Notes: a model not told the origin generated them from the sequence alone. Shown: positions 1 through 10,330, counted from the stretch's first letter. The stretch: 64,000 nt of DNA from Pseudomonadota bacterium (GCA_023433925.1 JAEYTO010000026.1:38099-102098), one strand, 5' to 3'. Translations and numbers: made by a program.

Positions 1-53
1 TACGGACGCTGCCACGGCCGCGTCTCGGCAATCCGCTAAACGAGGATGCTCGC

Positions 54-629
54 ATGCGCTTCACCCGCATTCTGCTGTGCCTCTGCCTAGCCACGGCCCT
101 CGCGCTGGCCGCCTGCTCCCAGAGGCAGGCCAGGACCATCGGCCGGACCGCCAATCGTCCACCCGAGTGCACGGCGCGAACCTGCCTCGTGGAGGCCAAT
201 TATCGCGCGGCCAACATCATGGCCGAGGTCCTCGCCGATGAGCTGCGGAAAGGCGATGGGATCATCATCACCGATTTCATCCACCTGAGCGACCCCGGCC
301 GGGAATCGACCCTGGGCAAGCTCATCCCGGAGCAGATATCCTCCAAGCTCGCCCAGCATGGCTTCATGCCCGTGTCCCAGCGCCACGCCGGCGACGAGTC
401 CGCCCAGGCCACGGGCAAGGCGCGCCTCGTGGGCTCGTACACCACGGCTTACGACGTGCTCTTCGTCAACGTGCGCGTGATCCGCACGAAGGACTCGGCC
501 GTCATCGCCGGCTACGACTACGAGCTGCCCGCCAGCTCCAACCTGCGCGCCATGGTGTCCGGAGTATGGGGCGAGGCCGGCATCGAGCCCACGGTCAAGA
601 CGTCCTTCACCACCGCGGCACGTAAATAG
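54..629 (+). CDS. FlgO-like outer-membrane lipoprotein
   Basis: A 191-residue predicted lipoprotein. The N-terminus is a basic, then hydrophobic signal ending in the lipobox LAAC, with Cys21 as the lipidation site. The rest, from about residue 47 (YRAANIMAEVLADEL...), resembles the FlgO domain: a short helix, a strand-rich stretch near IIITDFIHLSD, and a helix over ISSKLAQHGF. FlgO in Vibrio is an outer-membrane protein linked to flagella, but no flagellar gene lies nearby here, so a flagellar role is not supported by context. A strong terminator follows directly. Lipoprotein call is firm; family call is moderate. Confidence 0.75.
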   Translation: MRFTRILLCLCLATALALAACSQRQARTIGRTANRPPECTARTCLVEANYRAANIMAEVLADELRKGDGIIITDFIHLSDPGRESTLGKLIPEQISSKLAQHGFMPVSQRHAGDESAQATGKARLVGSYTTAYDVLFVNVRVIRTKDSAVIAGYDYELPASSNLRAMVSGVWGEAGIEPTVKTSFTTAARK

Positions 630-650
630 CCGGACGCGCTCCGAGCATCA

Positions 651-683
651 GGCCGCCCGCGCGCTCCGCCGGGCGGCCTTTTT
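651..683 (+). terminator. Rho-independent terminator after the FlgO-like gene
   Basis: Nine-base-pair perfect stem GGCCGCCCG/CGGGCGGCC with a 10-base loop, followed by TTTTT. It lies 21 bases past the stop codon of the lipoprotein gene and fits that transcript. Confidence 0.85.
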
Positions 684-762
684 CATCGACGCGCCTTGCC
701 CGACGGGCGCCTGGCCGGATAAGCTCGCCGGGATGACAAACAAGCCAGACCACGGAGGCGGC

Positions 763-1146
763 ATGAACAAGGACGAGACGAGGCGCTGCCTGTACGAGAC
801 CCTCATGAGCCTGGTCGCCCCGAGCATGGACAGCGAGGAGCGCAGGGACATGCTCGACTGCTTTTTCCCCTCCGGCCCGATCCTGGACGACGAGACCCTG
901 GACGCCCTGGCCCAGAGCATCGCGCCGCCGCCCAGGGAGTTTTTCGCCAAGTGGATCATGGTCTTCGTGGACAAGGCCCTGGCCGAATTCCCGCCCGAGC
1001 GGCTGCAAGCGGTGTGCGGGGAGGGGCTGGGCGAGCGGACCAGGCTCTATCTGGCCTACCTCGAATTCAGCCGGGAGCGCCAGGCCGACATGGACCGCGA
1101 CCTGGAGGCTTGGCGCATGGAATGCCTGACCAGGACCAGGCAATAG
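763..1146 (+). CDS. Hypothetical protein, acidic helical
   Basis: A 127-residue protein that I do not recognise. It is rich in Glu, Asp, Arg and Leu, has no signal peptide or membrane segment, and is probably all-helical and cytoplasmic. An in-frame ATG 30 bases upstream (733) exists, but the ATG at 763 has GGAGG four bases before it and is preferred. The gene stands alone between a terminator and a structured repeat whose first base overlaps its stop codon. Codon use matches the neighbours, so it is likely real, but function is unknown. Confidence 0.6.
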   Translation: MNKDETRRCLYETLMSLVAPSMDSEERRDMLDCFFPSGPILDDETLDALAQSIAPPPREFFAKWIMVFVDKALAEFPPERLQAVCGEGLGERTRLYLAYLEFSRERQADMDRDLEAWRMECLTRTRQ

Positions 1147-1259
1147 AGCAGTTTGCTTTTGAAAATGCTCCGCAAGCCATGCGTCGGCGTGACTGGCCGC
1201 CGCGTGGGCGTAAGTGCAATCCGCTTGCGCCGTCAACGCCGAGCGAGCGTCTCAATGTC
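1146..1259. repeat. Structured dispersed repeat, copy A
   Basis: About 114 bases closely matching a second copy at 18290-18403. Both begin with a GAGCA...TGCTC hairpin, then share GCAAGCCATGCGTCGGC, a CCGCCGCGT block, a GCAATCCGCTTGCGCC hairpin, and GAGCGAGCGTCTCAA. Copy A has a few mismatches in the stems and lacks one base in GCTC(C)GGCG relative to copy B. Intergenic placement and multiple inverted repeats suggest a REP/BIME-like element or the remains of one. Confidence 0.7.
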
Positions 1260-1311
1260 AAACCGCCCTGGACCGCGGAACAGCGCAGCCGCGGCCTCGG
1301 CTACATTTCTG

Positions 1312-1340
1312 TTGACATCGAAGGGCTTTACGCATACCGG
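1312..1340 (+). promoter_or_regulatory. Possible sigma-70 promoter for infA
   Basis: A perfect TTGACA lies at 1312-1317. A weak -10 (TACCGG, 17-base spacer) follows. The -35 is convincing and the -10 is not, so this is only a candidate. It sits about 100 bases before the IF-1 start. Confidence 0.35.
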
Positions 1341-1355
1341 CGGGTGTGACCGTAA

Positions 1356-1373
1356 CATGAATTATTATTCATG
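1356..1373. promoter_or_regulatory. Inverted repeat in infA leader
   Basis: CATGAAT-N4-ATTCATG, a perfect 7-bp inverted repeat in an otherwise GC-rich leader, between the candidate promoter and infA. It could be an operator or a small leader hairpin. Confidence 0.4.
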
Positions 1374-1422
1374 GCGGCAACCCCGCGCAGGACGGGAGCA
1401 CACCCCGAGGAGAATTCAGGGA

Positions 1423-1641
1423 ATGCCCAAGGAAGATGCCATTGAAGTGGATGGCATTGTGCAGGAGGCCCTGCCCAATGCCATGTTCCGTGTGGAGCTG
1501 AGCAACGGGCACGAGGTGCTGGCCCACATCTCCGGCAAGATGCGCAAGTTCTACATCCGCATTCTCCCCGGTGACAGCGTCAAGGTGGAGCTTTCGCCCT
1601 ACGACCTGACCCGGGGCCGCATCACCTATCGCATGAAGTAG
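1423..1641 (+). CDS. infA: Translation initiation factor IF-1
   Basis: A 72-residue S1-type OB-fold protein that binds the ribosomal A site during initiation. The whole length matches IF-1: MPKEDAIEVDG at the start, the ALPNAMFRVEL and HEVLAHISGKMRK strands, and the GRITYR C-terminus. GAGGAG lies about ten bases before the ATG. A cold-shock-domain gene starts 13 bases after the stop, so the two are probably co-transcribed. Confidence 0.96.
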   Translation: MPKEDAIEVDGIVQEALPNAMFRVELSNGHEVLAHISGKMRKFYIRILPGDSVKVELSPYDLTRGRITYRMK

Positions 1642-1654
1642 CGACCGCCACGCC

Positions 1655-1945
1655 ATGGCAGGACAAAGCGAACAGACCGGCCTCGCGGGCCAGGCCGCCA
1701 AGGCGGGCAAGGCGCCCAGACGCAAGGGCGTGGTCGTGTGGTTCAACGAGCCCAAGGGCTATGGGTTCATCCGCGACGACTCGGGCGAGGATGTCTTCGT
1801 GAGCTGGCCGGACATCCTCCGGCCGGGCTTCAAGACCCTTGCCGAGGGCGAGCGCGTCTCCTTCCTCTTCAAGGCGGGTGACGGCGGCCGCAAGGCCGCC
1901 GAGGTCGTGCCGCTCAGGGAATCCGCCGCCCCTCCCGGCTCATGA
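1655..1945 (+). CDS. Cold-shock domain protein
   Basis: A 96-residue protein. After a 24-residue basic, Ala/Gly-rich tail comes a cold-shock domain with both RNA-binding signatures: KGYGFIRDD (RNP1-like) and VFVSWPDI (RNP2-like). It is longer at the N-terminus than typical 66-70 residue Csp proteins. It lies 13 bases after infA, pairing two OB-fold RNA-binding proteins. Its last 32 bases overlap the convergent 3' end of the cysteine synthase fusion. The ribosome site is weak, consistent with coupling to infA. Confidence 0.9.
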   Translation: MAGQSEQTGLAGQAAKAGKAPRRKGVVVWFNEPKGYGFIRDDSGEDVFVSWPDILRPGFKTLAEGERVSFLFKAGDGGRKAAEVVPLRESAAPPGS

Positions 1946-4253
1946 AATAGAGCCTCGGCCCTGCCGGCGAGTCCTCCAGCCGGTAGCCCATCTCCAGCAA
2001 CCTGACCCGGATGTCGTCGGCCATTCCGTAGTCCTTGCGCTTGCGGGCGTCCTCGCGCCGGCGCACCAGGCCGGCCACTTCCTCGCCTGCTCCGGCCGGG
2101 TCCATGGGCGCCTGGGCATGATCGAGCACGCCGAGCACCTTGTCGCAAGCCGCCAGTCCGCGCAGGCACAAGTCGGCCTCGGCCTCGCTCAGCCTGCCCT
2201 CGGCCAGCCGAGCGTTCACCGTGCGCACGAACCTGAACAGCTCGGGCCAGAAACGGTGCATGGACAAGTCTTCCTCCACGGCCGAGACCAGGCCGCGACG
2301 CAGATTCTGAGCCGCCTGGGCCACTTCCTGGCCCGGATCGCCCTTGCCCCGGCTTGCCCTGCTCAAGGCCATATGGAGTTCCTGCACCTTGCGCCAGTTC
2401 CTTGACCACATGGGCAGGCTCTGGAGCGAGAGCGGCTTGTGATAGGAGGTGGACAGGAGCCACATGCGCAGGGCCGCGCCGGACGGCGCGGCGCGCAGCG
2501 CCTGGGCCAGGGTCGGGCCCCGCTCCTGGTCCGCGCCGGGAGCGCCGGTCACGGGCTGGGCGATGAGCCAGGCCGCGGGCGCGGCCCCGGCGCCCAGGGA
2601 CCAGATGGCCCGGAAATTCTCCAGGTGCGGGAAGCGGTGGCTCTCGGCGCACAGGACCATGGTCAGCCCCGGCAGGCCGTCCAGGGCGGCGGCGGACTGC
2701 TGCAGGAACCAGCTCGGCCGCACCTTGCCCCACTCGGTCTCCAGGGCGTCGCCGGCCTTGAGGTCTTGCAGGGTCACGCGCTTGAGCAGGGTGAAATCGC
2801 GCGGGTTCTCCTTGACGTAGTCCCGCAGGTCCACGGTCTTGCCCAGGCTCAGGCCTTCCAGATCCATGCCGCCGGTCTTGCCGTAGACCTTGTCGCGCAG
2901 CACGTCGTAGTAGACGCTGCGCAGCTTCTCGTAGGCCAGGCCGCGGGCCAGCAGCCTGCGGCACAAAGCCAGGGCGCGCTCGGTGCTCTCGCCGGCCAGG
3001 GCGAAGCGCACGTCCTCGCCCACCCCGAGCACTCCAGCCAGCCGGCCGAGCTCCTCGCGCGCGCGGCGGGCGAACTCCTGCCGCGACAGCCGGGCCGAGC
3101 GCGCGGCGGCCAGGGCGCGGTCATCCAGGTCGGCCAGGCCGACGCAGGCCTGCGCCCGCACACCGCTCTCGCGCAGATGTCGGCAAAGCACGTCCAAAAG
3201 CACGATGCGCCGCCAGACCTCCAGCTCGCCGACATCGTCGAGGCTCGGGCCCGGCGTGAACAGCCCGGCGCCGGATTTGCCGGCCTCGATGGCGCGCGGC
3301 TCGCCGCTGGCCAGGTCGCGCACGCGCATGCCTCGCTGCACCGGGACCGCGAACAGGGACGTGCTCAGGTAGCGCTCGCCGCTATCCGGACAGATGCACA
3401 CGATGACGCCGCCCCGCCCATTCTCGGAAAGGCCTTTGGCCAGGTGTAGCGCGCCCACCAGGGCCGCGCCGGAGCTCATGCCCACGAGCAGGCCCTCCTC
3501 GCGGGCCATGCGCCGGGCCATGTCGAAGGCCGCCTCGTCCTCCACGTTGAGCACCATGTCCAGGGTCTTCTTGTCGTAGAGCCCCGGCGGGTAGGACTCC
3601 TGCATGTTCTTGAGGCCCTGGATCTTGTGGCCGGCGAAGGGCTCCACGGCCGCGACGCGGATGTCCGGGTTGAAGGCCTTGAGGCCGCTGGCCAGGCCCA
3701 TGGCCGTGCCCGTGGTGCCCAGGGTGGCCACGACATGGGTTACCGCGCCCCCGGTCTGCTCCCATATCTCGCGGGCCGTGCCCTCTCGATGGGCGCGCAC
3801 GCAGGCCTCGTTGTTGTACTGGTCCATGAGCACGTGCTTGTCCGGCTCCTCGCGGGCCAGACGATAGGCCTCCTCGATGGCTCCGTCGGTGCCCATGTGG
3901 CCCGGCGTGAGCACGATCTCCGCGCCGTAGGCCCGCAGGATGCGCTTGCGCTCCTCGGAGGCGCTCTCGCTCATGAGCAGCTTGCACCTGTAGCCCTTGA
4001 CCGCGCAGACCATGGCCAGGCCGATGCCCGTGTTGCCGCTGGTGGCCTCGATGACCGTCTTGTCCGGAGTCAGCTCGCCGCTTTCCTCGGCCGCCTCGAT
4101 CATGGCCAGGGCAACGCGGTCCTTGATGGAGCCGCCGATGGACTTGGACTCGATCTTGGCCAGGATCCTGACGTCGCGGTATGGATTGAGCCGGCCAATC
4201 TCCACCAGGGGCGTGTCGCCGATAAGGGATAGAACGCTTGTGTGTATGGGCAT
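1914..4253 (-). CDS. cysK: Cysteine synthase fused to degenerate cysteinyl-tRNA synthetase
   Basis: A 779-residue fusion. Residues 1-310 are a complete PLP-dependent O-acetylserine sulfhydrylase: LIGDTPLVEI, Lys44 in GGSIKDR, the substrate loop TSGNTG, and a Gly-rich GTTGT phosphate loop. Residues about 315 to the end align with class I CysRS from the nucleotide-binding fold (GPSLDD...LLDVLCRHLR) to the C-terminal helical region (REDARKRKDYGMADDIR). The HIGH motif is replaced near VGEL, KMSKS is gone, and the Zn ligands look lost (WHIEC-type Cys is Gln in WFLQQS; PHHENE is PHLENF). The tRNA-synthetase half is therefore probably inactive and may bind or regulate. A GTG start nine bases upstream (4262) is also possible. 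Confidence 0.9.
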   Translation of the reverse strand: MPIHTSVLSLIGDTPLVEIGRLNPYRDVRILAKIESKSIGGSIKDRVALAMIEAAEESGELTPDKTVIEATSGNTGIGLAMVCAVKGYRCKLLMSESASEERKRILRAYGAEIVLTPGHMGTDGAIEEAYRLAREEPDKHVLMDQYNNEACVRAHREGTAREIWEQTGGAVTHVVATLGTTGTAMGLASGLKAFNPDIRVAAVEPFAGHKIQGLKNMQESYPPGLYDKKTLDMVLNVEDEAAFDMARRMAREEGLLVGMSSGAALVGALHLAKGLSENGRGGVIVCICPDSGERYLSTSLFAVPVQRGMRVRDLASGEPRAIEAGKSGAGLFTPGPSLDDVGELEVWRRIVLLDVLCRHLRESGVRAQACVGLADLDDRALAAARSARLSRQEFARRAREELGRLAGVLGVGEDVRFALAGESTERALALCRRLLARGLAYEKLRSVYYDVLRDKVYGKTGGMDLEGLSLGKTVDLRDYVKENPRDFTLLKRVTLQDLKAGDALETEWGKVRPSWFLQQSAAALDGLPGLTMVLCAESHRFPHLENFRAIWSLGAGAAPAAWLIAQPVTGAPGADQERGPTLAQALRAAPSGAALRMWLLSTSYHKPLSLQSLPMWSRNWRKVQELHMALSRASRGKGDPGQEVAQAAQNLRRGLVSAVEEDLSMHRFWPELFRFVRTVNARLAEGRLSEAEADLCLRGLAACDKVLGVLDHAQAPMDPAGAGEEVAGLVRRREDARKRKDYGMADDIRVRLLEMGYRLEDSPAGPRLYFMSREGRRIP

Positions 4254-4447
4254 GTGCTGCACTTGCTCTCGTGCTCGGGGGTTGCACCGGGATCGGCCGG
4301 GCGCCGGAAAACTGCCTCGGATGGCAGGCGGCCGCCGTCAGACGCCGCCTGTCCCCTGGGGCTGTTCTCAAGGCCATGTACCAGAGGTGGATTCCAGAGG
4401 AAAGCCCCGAACCATGGCACGCACGAGTCCCAGACCGGCGGAAGGCC

Positions 4448-5029
4448 TCACTTCCCCGCGAGCACCTTGCGCGCCAGCTCGTCCGCCTCGGCCATGACAT
4501 CGGCGTGCATCTCTGCCGCGCCGAGGTCGTACACACCCAGGGCGCGGAGATGGTAGGCACGCGAATAGCCGAGATAGCGCGTGAAGAGGGTCTCGTAGCG
4601 CGGCTCAATATCCGCGAAGCGCTCCTCTTTTGGGTGGCCCTGGGCGATGAGCATGACCCAGGACTTGCCGGGCGCGAGGCGCGTCTTATCCCTCTTCTTG
4701 GCATAGTCGGTCACGAGGAAGGAGAAACAGCGGTCAATGAAGCCCTTGAGCTGCGCGGAGACATCGCCCCAGTACACGGGCGTGGCCATGACGAGCACGT
4801 CGGCGGCGCGGACCTCCTCCAGCACGGGCGCGAGGTCGTCCTTGAGCACGCAACGCTCGGATTTCGTCTTGCAGCCGAAGCAGCCGATGCACCCGGAATA
4901 GTCCATCTCTCCCAGCCGGTACGTCGAAACCGTGGCCCCGCCGGCGACCAGCCCAGCGCAAAACCTTTCCGCCAAAGCCGACGTGTTGCCTTTCCTGCGG
5001 GCGCTGCCGATGACGCATACCGCGTGCAT
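4448..5029 (-). CDS. Flavodoxin-fold NAD(P)H-dependent reductase
   Basis: A 193-residue protein of the NADPH-dependent FMN reductase/iron-sulfur flavoprotein group. The FMN phosphate loop is visible as GSARRKGNTS near the start, and MATPVYWGDVSAQLK is the typical second flavin-binding loop. CIGCFGC followed by KSERC gives the CxxCxxC-N-C pattern that binds a cluster in iron-sulfur flavoproteins, so it may carry Fe-S. The start at 5029 has GGGGAAGG four bases upstream; an upstream extension to 5080 lacks one. Electron donor and acceptor are unknown. It stands alone, co-directional with the cysK fusion. Confidence 0.85.
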   Translation of the reverse strand: MHAVCVIGSARRKGNTSALAERFCAGLVAGGATVSTYRLGEMDYSGCIGCFGCKTKSERCVLKDDLAPVLEEVRAADVLVMATPVYWGDVSAQLKGFIDRCFSFLVTDYAKKRDKTRLAPGKSWVMLIAQGHPKEERFADIEPRYETLFTRYLGYSRAYHLRALGVYDLGAAEMHADVMAEADELARKVLAGK

Positions 5030-5284
5030 GTCCTTCCCCTTTTCAAAACCTGAACTCATACGCCTGCGCAGGCCGCGCATGGCTCAGGGCAAAACCAACT
5101 CACCTTTAACGCACAAGGGTTTGCGGGCAATTGGCTTCGTTTCGTGATTTCCGCCCCGTTCCAGGCCGGACTTCATGGCAAAATTTCCGTCACAAAGTAT
5201 ATCAAAAAGCCGTCCGAACCCCAAGCGCGCCCACACCAAACACATGGGGTCCAGGGGCCCACGGACCCTGGCGGGGTGAGGTCT

Positions 5285-5309
5285 GGAGAGGGGCGCGGAG
5301 CCCCTCTCC
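5285..5309 (-). terminator. Hairpin downstream of clpB
   Basis: GGAGAGGGGC/GCCCCTCTCC around a five-base loop, just past the clpB stop, without a T-run. The preceding stretch 5249-5280 is also palindromic (GGGGTCCAGGGGCCC...CCCTGGCGGGG), typical of GC-rich intergenic elements I associate with Desulfovibrio genomes. It could be a terminator or a processed 3' end. Confidence 0.5.
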
Positions 5310-5320
5310 GGTTCATGCCT

Positions 5321-7936
<2,616 letters not shown>

Positions 7937-8002
7937 GCTCTGCTCCTTTCGTGCTGGAGATATGGAAGCGTCGCTTCTGTTCCCAGACAATCGTGCAGGA
8001 TA

Positions 8003-8030
8003 AGTCTATGTCTTAGCGGGAGCTTGGCAA
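8003..8030 (-). promoter_or_regulatory. Possible internal promoter for clpB
   Basis: On the minus strand TTGCCA, 16 bases, then TAGACT, in the gap between cbpM and clpB. A 14-base string just downstream (TCCTGCACGATTGT on the minus strand, 7989-8002) recurs in the 79-bp tandem repeats at 10.35-10.56 kb. Confidence 0.35.
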
Positions 8031-8033
8031 GGG

Positions 8034-8348
8034 CTACAAAAGCCTGCGCAGCTCCTCCACGCGTTTCTCCAGGGTCTCGATACGTTCGAGGAGGTCCACG
8101 ATGATGCTCGCTCCAAGCGTGCAGACCTCGAAATCGTCCATGATGCGATTGAGCTTGCCGATGCGGTAGACGTCACGGGCCCTGAAGAGGGGCTCGCCCT
8201 CCCCTGCCCTGACGGGATCGATCCAGCCCAGCTCGATGAGTTCGGTCAGGCGCAGCTCGCCCATGCCCGTGATCTCCAGTATCTGGCGGCGGGAGATGAG
8301 CCTGGAGCGGGAAGGCGGATTGCCCGCGCAGGTGATGTCGGGTGCCAT
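8034..8348 (-). CDS. cbpM: Chaperone modulator CbpM-like
   Basis: A 104-residue MerR-like small helix-turn-helix protein. In gamma-proteobacteria CbpM binds the J domain of CbpA and inhibits it. SRRQILEITGMGELRLTELIELGWIDP is the wing-helix part in sense (motif split across residues 20-46); FRARDVYRIGKLNRIMDDFEV and the C-terminal ETLEKRVEELRRLL leucine-rich helix complete the family pattern. Its ribosome site (AGGAGG) overlaps the stop codon of cbpA, so translation is probably coupled, giving a fixed ratio with its target. Confidence 0.85.
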   Translation of the reverse strand: MAPDITCAGNPPSRSRLISRRQILEITGMGELRLTELIELGWIDPVRAGEGEPLFRARDVYRIGKLNRIMDDFEVCTLGASIIVDLLERIETLEKRVEELRRLL

Positions 8349-8362
8349 GGCGTCTTACCCTC

Positions 8363-9346
8363 CTAGAAGTTGCGGGCCTTGAAGCCCGTCCTGGACTCCA
8401 GCTCGCTCCACAGCCGGCGGACCTCCTCGCTGTCGGCCCGCGGCGCCTGGATCATGATGCGCACGAACATGTCGCCCCGCCGGCCGGCGGGCCCGAGGCC
8501 CTTGCCTTGGAGGCGCATCTTGCGGCCGCTGCCCATGCCCGCCGGGACCTTGAGCTCCACCTGTCCGTCCAGGGTGGGCACGTTGATCGTGGCGCCCATG
8601 GCCGCCTCCCAGGGGGCCAGCGGCAGGTCGAGCACGATGTTGCCCTCCTCGACCTTGAAGAGCGGATGCGGGGCGAGCTTAACGCGCAGGTACAGGTCGC
8701 CGGCCGGGCCGCCGGCCATGCCCGGACCGCCCTGGCCGGACAGCCTGATGCGCTGCCCGGCCTTGATGCCCGCCGGGATGTTCACGCTGAGCGTGCGCGG
8801 CACGGGCATGCCGCCCGGCCCCATCTCGGTCAGGGATACGGTCTTGGAGCCGCCGCGAAAGGCCTCCTCAAGCGTGAGCTCGATCTCGGCCTCGGCGTCC
8901 TGCCCGCGACGAGGCCGCGCCGTGCGGCCGCCGAAGCCACCGCCGTGGAAGCCTTCGAAGCCTCCTCCGCCGCGAGCCTGCTGAAATCCGCCCCCACCGA
9001 AAACGCTCTCGAAGAAGTCGCTGAAATCGAAGCCCCCGCCACCAGGGCCTCCGCCGTGGGCGCGGTACCCGAAGTGCATGTTCTCGAAGCCCGGAGGCGG
9101 CTGGAAATCCTGGCCCTGCTTCCAGTTGGGGCCCAAGGAGTCGTACAGCTTGCGCTTCTCGGGGTCCTTGAGCACCTCGTAGGCCTCGTTAAGCTCCTTG
9201 AATTTTTCCTCGGCGGTCTTGTCGCCGGGATTCAAATCAGGGTGATACTTCCTGGCCAGCTTCTTGAACGCCCTGGAGACGTCCTCTTGCGAGGCGTCGC
9301 GTTTCACGCCCAGCAGTTCATAGTAGTCCTTGTACTTCACGCTCAT
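8363..9346 (-). CDS. cbpA: CbpA/DnaJ-type J-domain co-chaperone
   Basis: A 327-residue type-B Hsp40. Residues 1-75 are a J domain with HPD at 35-37. A Gly/Phe-rich linker (about 85-145) follows. There is no CXXCXGXG zinc-finger repeat, so it is CbpA-like and not DnaJ. Two C-terminal beta-sandwich substrate-binding domains (TLEEAFRGGSKTV, VNIPAGIKAGQRIR, LPLAPWEAAMGA) complete it. It stimulates DnaK and delivers clients. It leads the operon with cbpM and clpB, and has a candidate promoter and inverted repeat upstream. Confidence 0.93.
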   Translation of the reverse strand: MSVKYKDYYELLGVKRDASQEDVSRAFKKLARKYHPDLNPGDKTAEEKFKELNEAYEVLKDPEKRKLYDSLGPNWKQGQDFQPPPGFENMHFGYRAHGGGPGGGGFDFSDFFESVFGGGGFQQARGGGGFEGFHGGGFGGRTARPRRGQDAEAEIELTLEEAFRGGSKTVSLTEMGPGGMPVPRTLSVNIPAGIKAGQRIRLSGQGGPGMAGGPAGDLYLRVKLAPHPLFKVEEGNIVLDLPLAPWEAAMGATINVPTLDGQVELKVPAGMGSGRKMRLQGKGLGPAGRRGDMFVRIMIQAPRADSEEVRRLWSELESRTGFKARNF

Positions 9347-9388
9347 GGTCGCTCGATTCTCCTCTGGCCTGGCTCGTCGTGAGCGGTG

Positions 9389-9413
9389 TTCCGAAACGGA
9401 AGCTATTTCGGAA
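9389..9413. promoter_or_regulatory. CIRCE-like inverted repeat at heat-shock promoter
   Basis: TTCCGAAA-N9-TTTCGGAA, perfect 8-bp arms with a 9-base spacer. It sits just downstream of the candidate -10 of the cbpA promoter, across the expected start of transcription. The 9-base spacer equals that of CIRCE (HrcA operator), but the sequence differs. It could be an operator or a 5'-UTR hairpin. Confidence 0.5.
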
Positions 9414-9416
9414 GCC

Positions 9417-9444
9417 TAGATAAATCCACGCGGCCCGTTGTCAA
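9417..9444 (-). promoter_or_regulatory. Promoter of cbpA-cbpM-clpB
   Basis: On the minus strand a perfect TTGACA (9439-9444), 16 bases, then TATCTA (9417-9422). This is sigma-70-like and not the CTTGAA/CCCCAT pattern of sigma-32. It lies about 70 bases before the cbpA start. Confidence 0.5.
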
Positions 9445-9619
9445 CGATCTGACAAAATTGTTCCTTCGCGGGGCCGACGACTCTTCCATAGCAGAGCCGG
9501 AACGATTTCCCAAGACAAGTGACAATATCGCAGGACAAAATCCAGGCCGGCTTTCCACGTCTTGCCACCCCGCTTTGGAGTGGCTACCTTCCGCCGCACG
9601 AAACCTCGGATGGATGACC

Positions 9620-10330
9620 ATGGACAACACGCCCTTCGATAAGCTCAAGAAGCTCAAGATCAAGCCCAAGCAGGCCAAGCCCGCGCCCAAGCCCGCACCC
9701 GCCCCCAAGCCGGCTCCCGAGTCGCAGCCCGACGAGGGCGAGCTGTTCTGCTCGGCCATGGGCAACGTGCGGCCGCTCAAGGGCCGCTCCGGGCGCGATC
9801 TGGTCAAGGCCCCTCCTCCCCCGCAGGAAGCCGCCCAACCCGTCGATGGCCAGTCCGCGGAGGATGCCGCCACGGACCATCTGCGCAAGCTCGTGGCCGG
9901 CGAGGTCGAGTTCGACCTGGAGTTCACCGACGAGTTCCTCCAGGGCCACGTGCGCGGCATGGACGAGCGCACCCTGCGCCAGCTCATGGCCGGCGCGCTG
10001 TCGGTGGAGGCGCACCTGGACCTGCACGGCTGCAACGCCGAGCAGGCCATGGACTCGGTGCTCTTCTTCGTGCGCGAGTCCTACCTCATGGGCAGGCGCG
10101 TGGTGCTCCTCGTCACCGGCAGGGGCCTCAACTCGCCGAGCGGCATGGGCGTGCTCAAGCAGGAGGTCCAGAACTGGCTCACCCGCGATCCGCTCAAGCG
10201 CGTGGTGCTCGCCTTCTGCACGGCCCAGCCGCGTCACGGCGGCGCGGGCGCGATCTACGTGCTCCTGCGCAAGCGCAAGAAGAACGAGGGCAAGGTTTCC
10301 TTCGACCGCAGCAGCTTCTGGGGCGATTAG
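9620..10330 (+). CDS. Smr-domain protein
   Basis: A 236-residue protein. The first 60 residues are a Lys/Pro/Ala-rich disordered tail (PKPAPAPKPAPE). Residues about 130-225 are an Smr (small MutS-related) domain: HLDLHGCNAEQAMDSV, VLLVTGRGLNSPSG, and TAQPRHGGAGAIYVLLRK, containing the conserved LDLHG and TGRG motifs. Stand-alone Smr proteins are nucleases acting on branched DNA or on RNA (as in ribosome rescue, SmrB). I prefer ATG 9620, six bases after GGATGG; 9614 is possible. It is divergent from cbpA and shares its intergenic region. Confidence 0.88.
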   Translation: MDNTPFDKLKKLKIKPKQAKPAPKPAPAPKPAPESQPDEGELFCSAMGNVRPLKGRSGRDLVKAPPPPQEAAQPVDGQSAEDAATDHLRKLVAGEVEFDLEFTDEFLQGHVRGMDERTLRQLMAGALSVEAHLDLHGCNAEQAMDSVLFFVRESYLMGRRVVLLVTGRGLNSPSGMGVLKQEVQNWLTRDPLKRVVLAFCTAQPRHGGAGAIYVLLRKRKKNEGKVSFDRSSFWGD

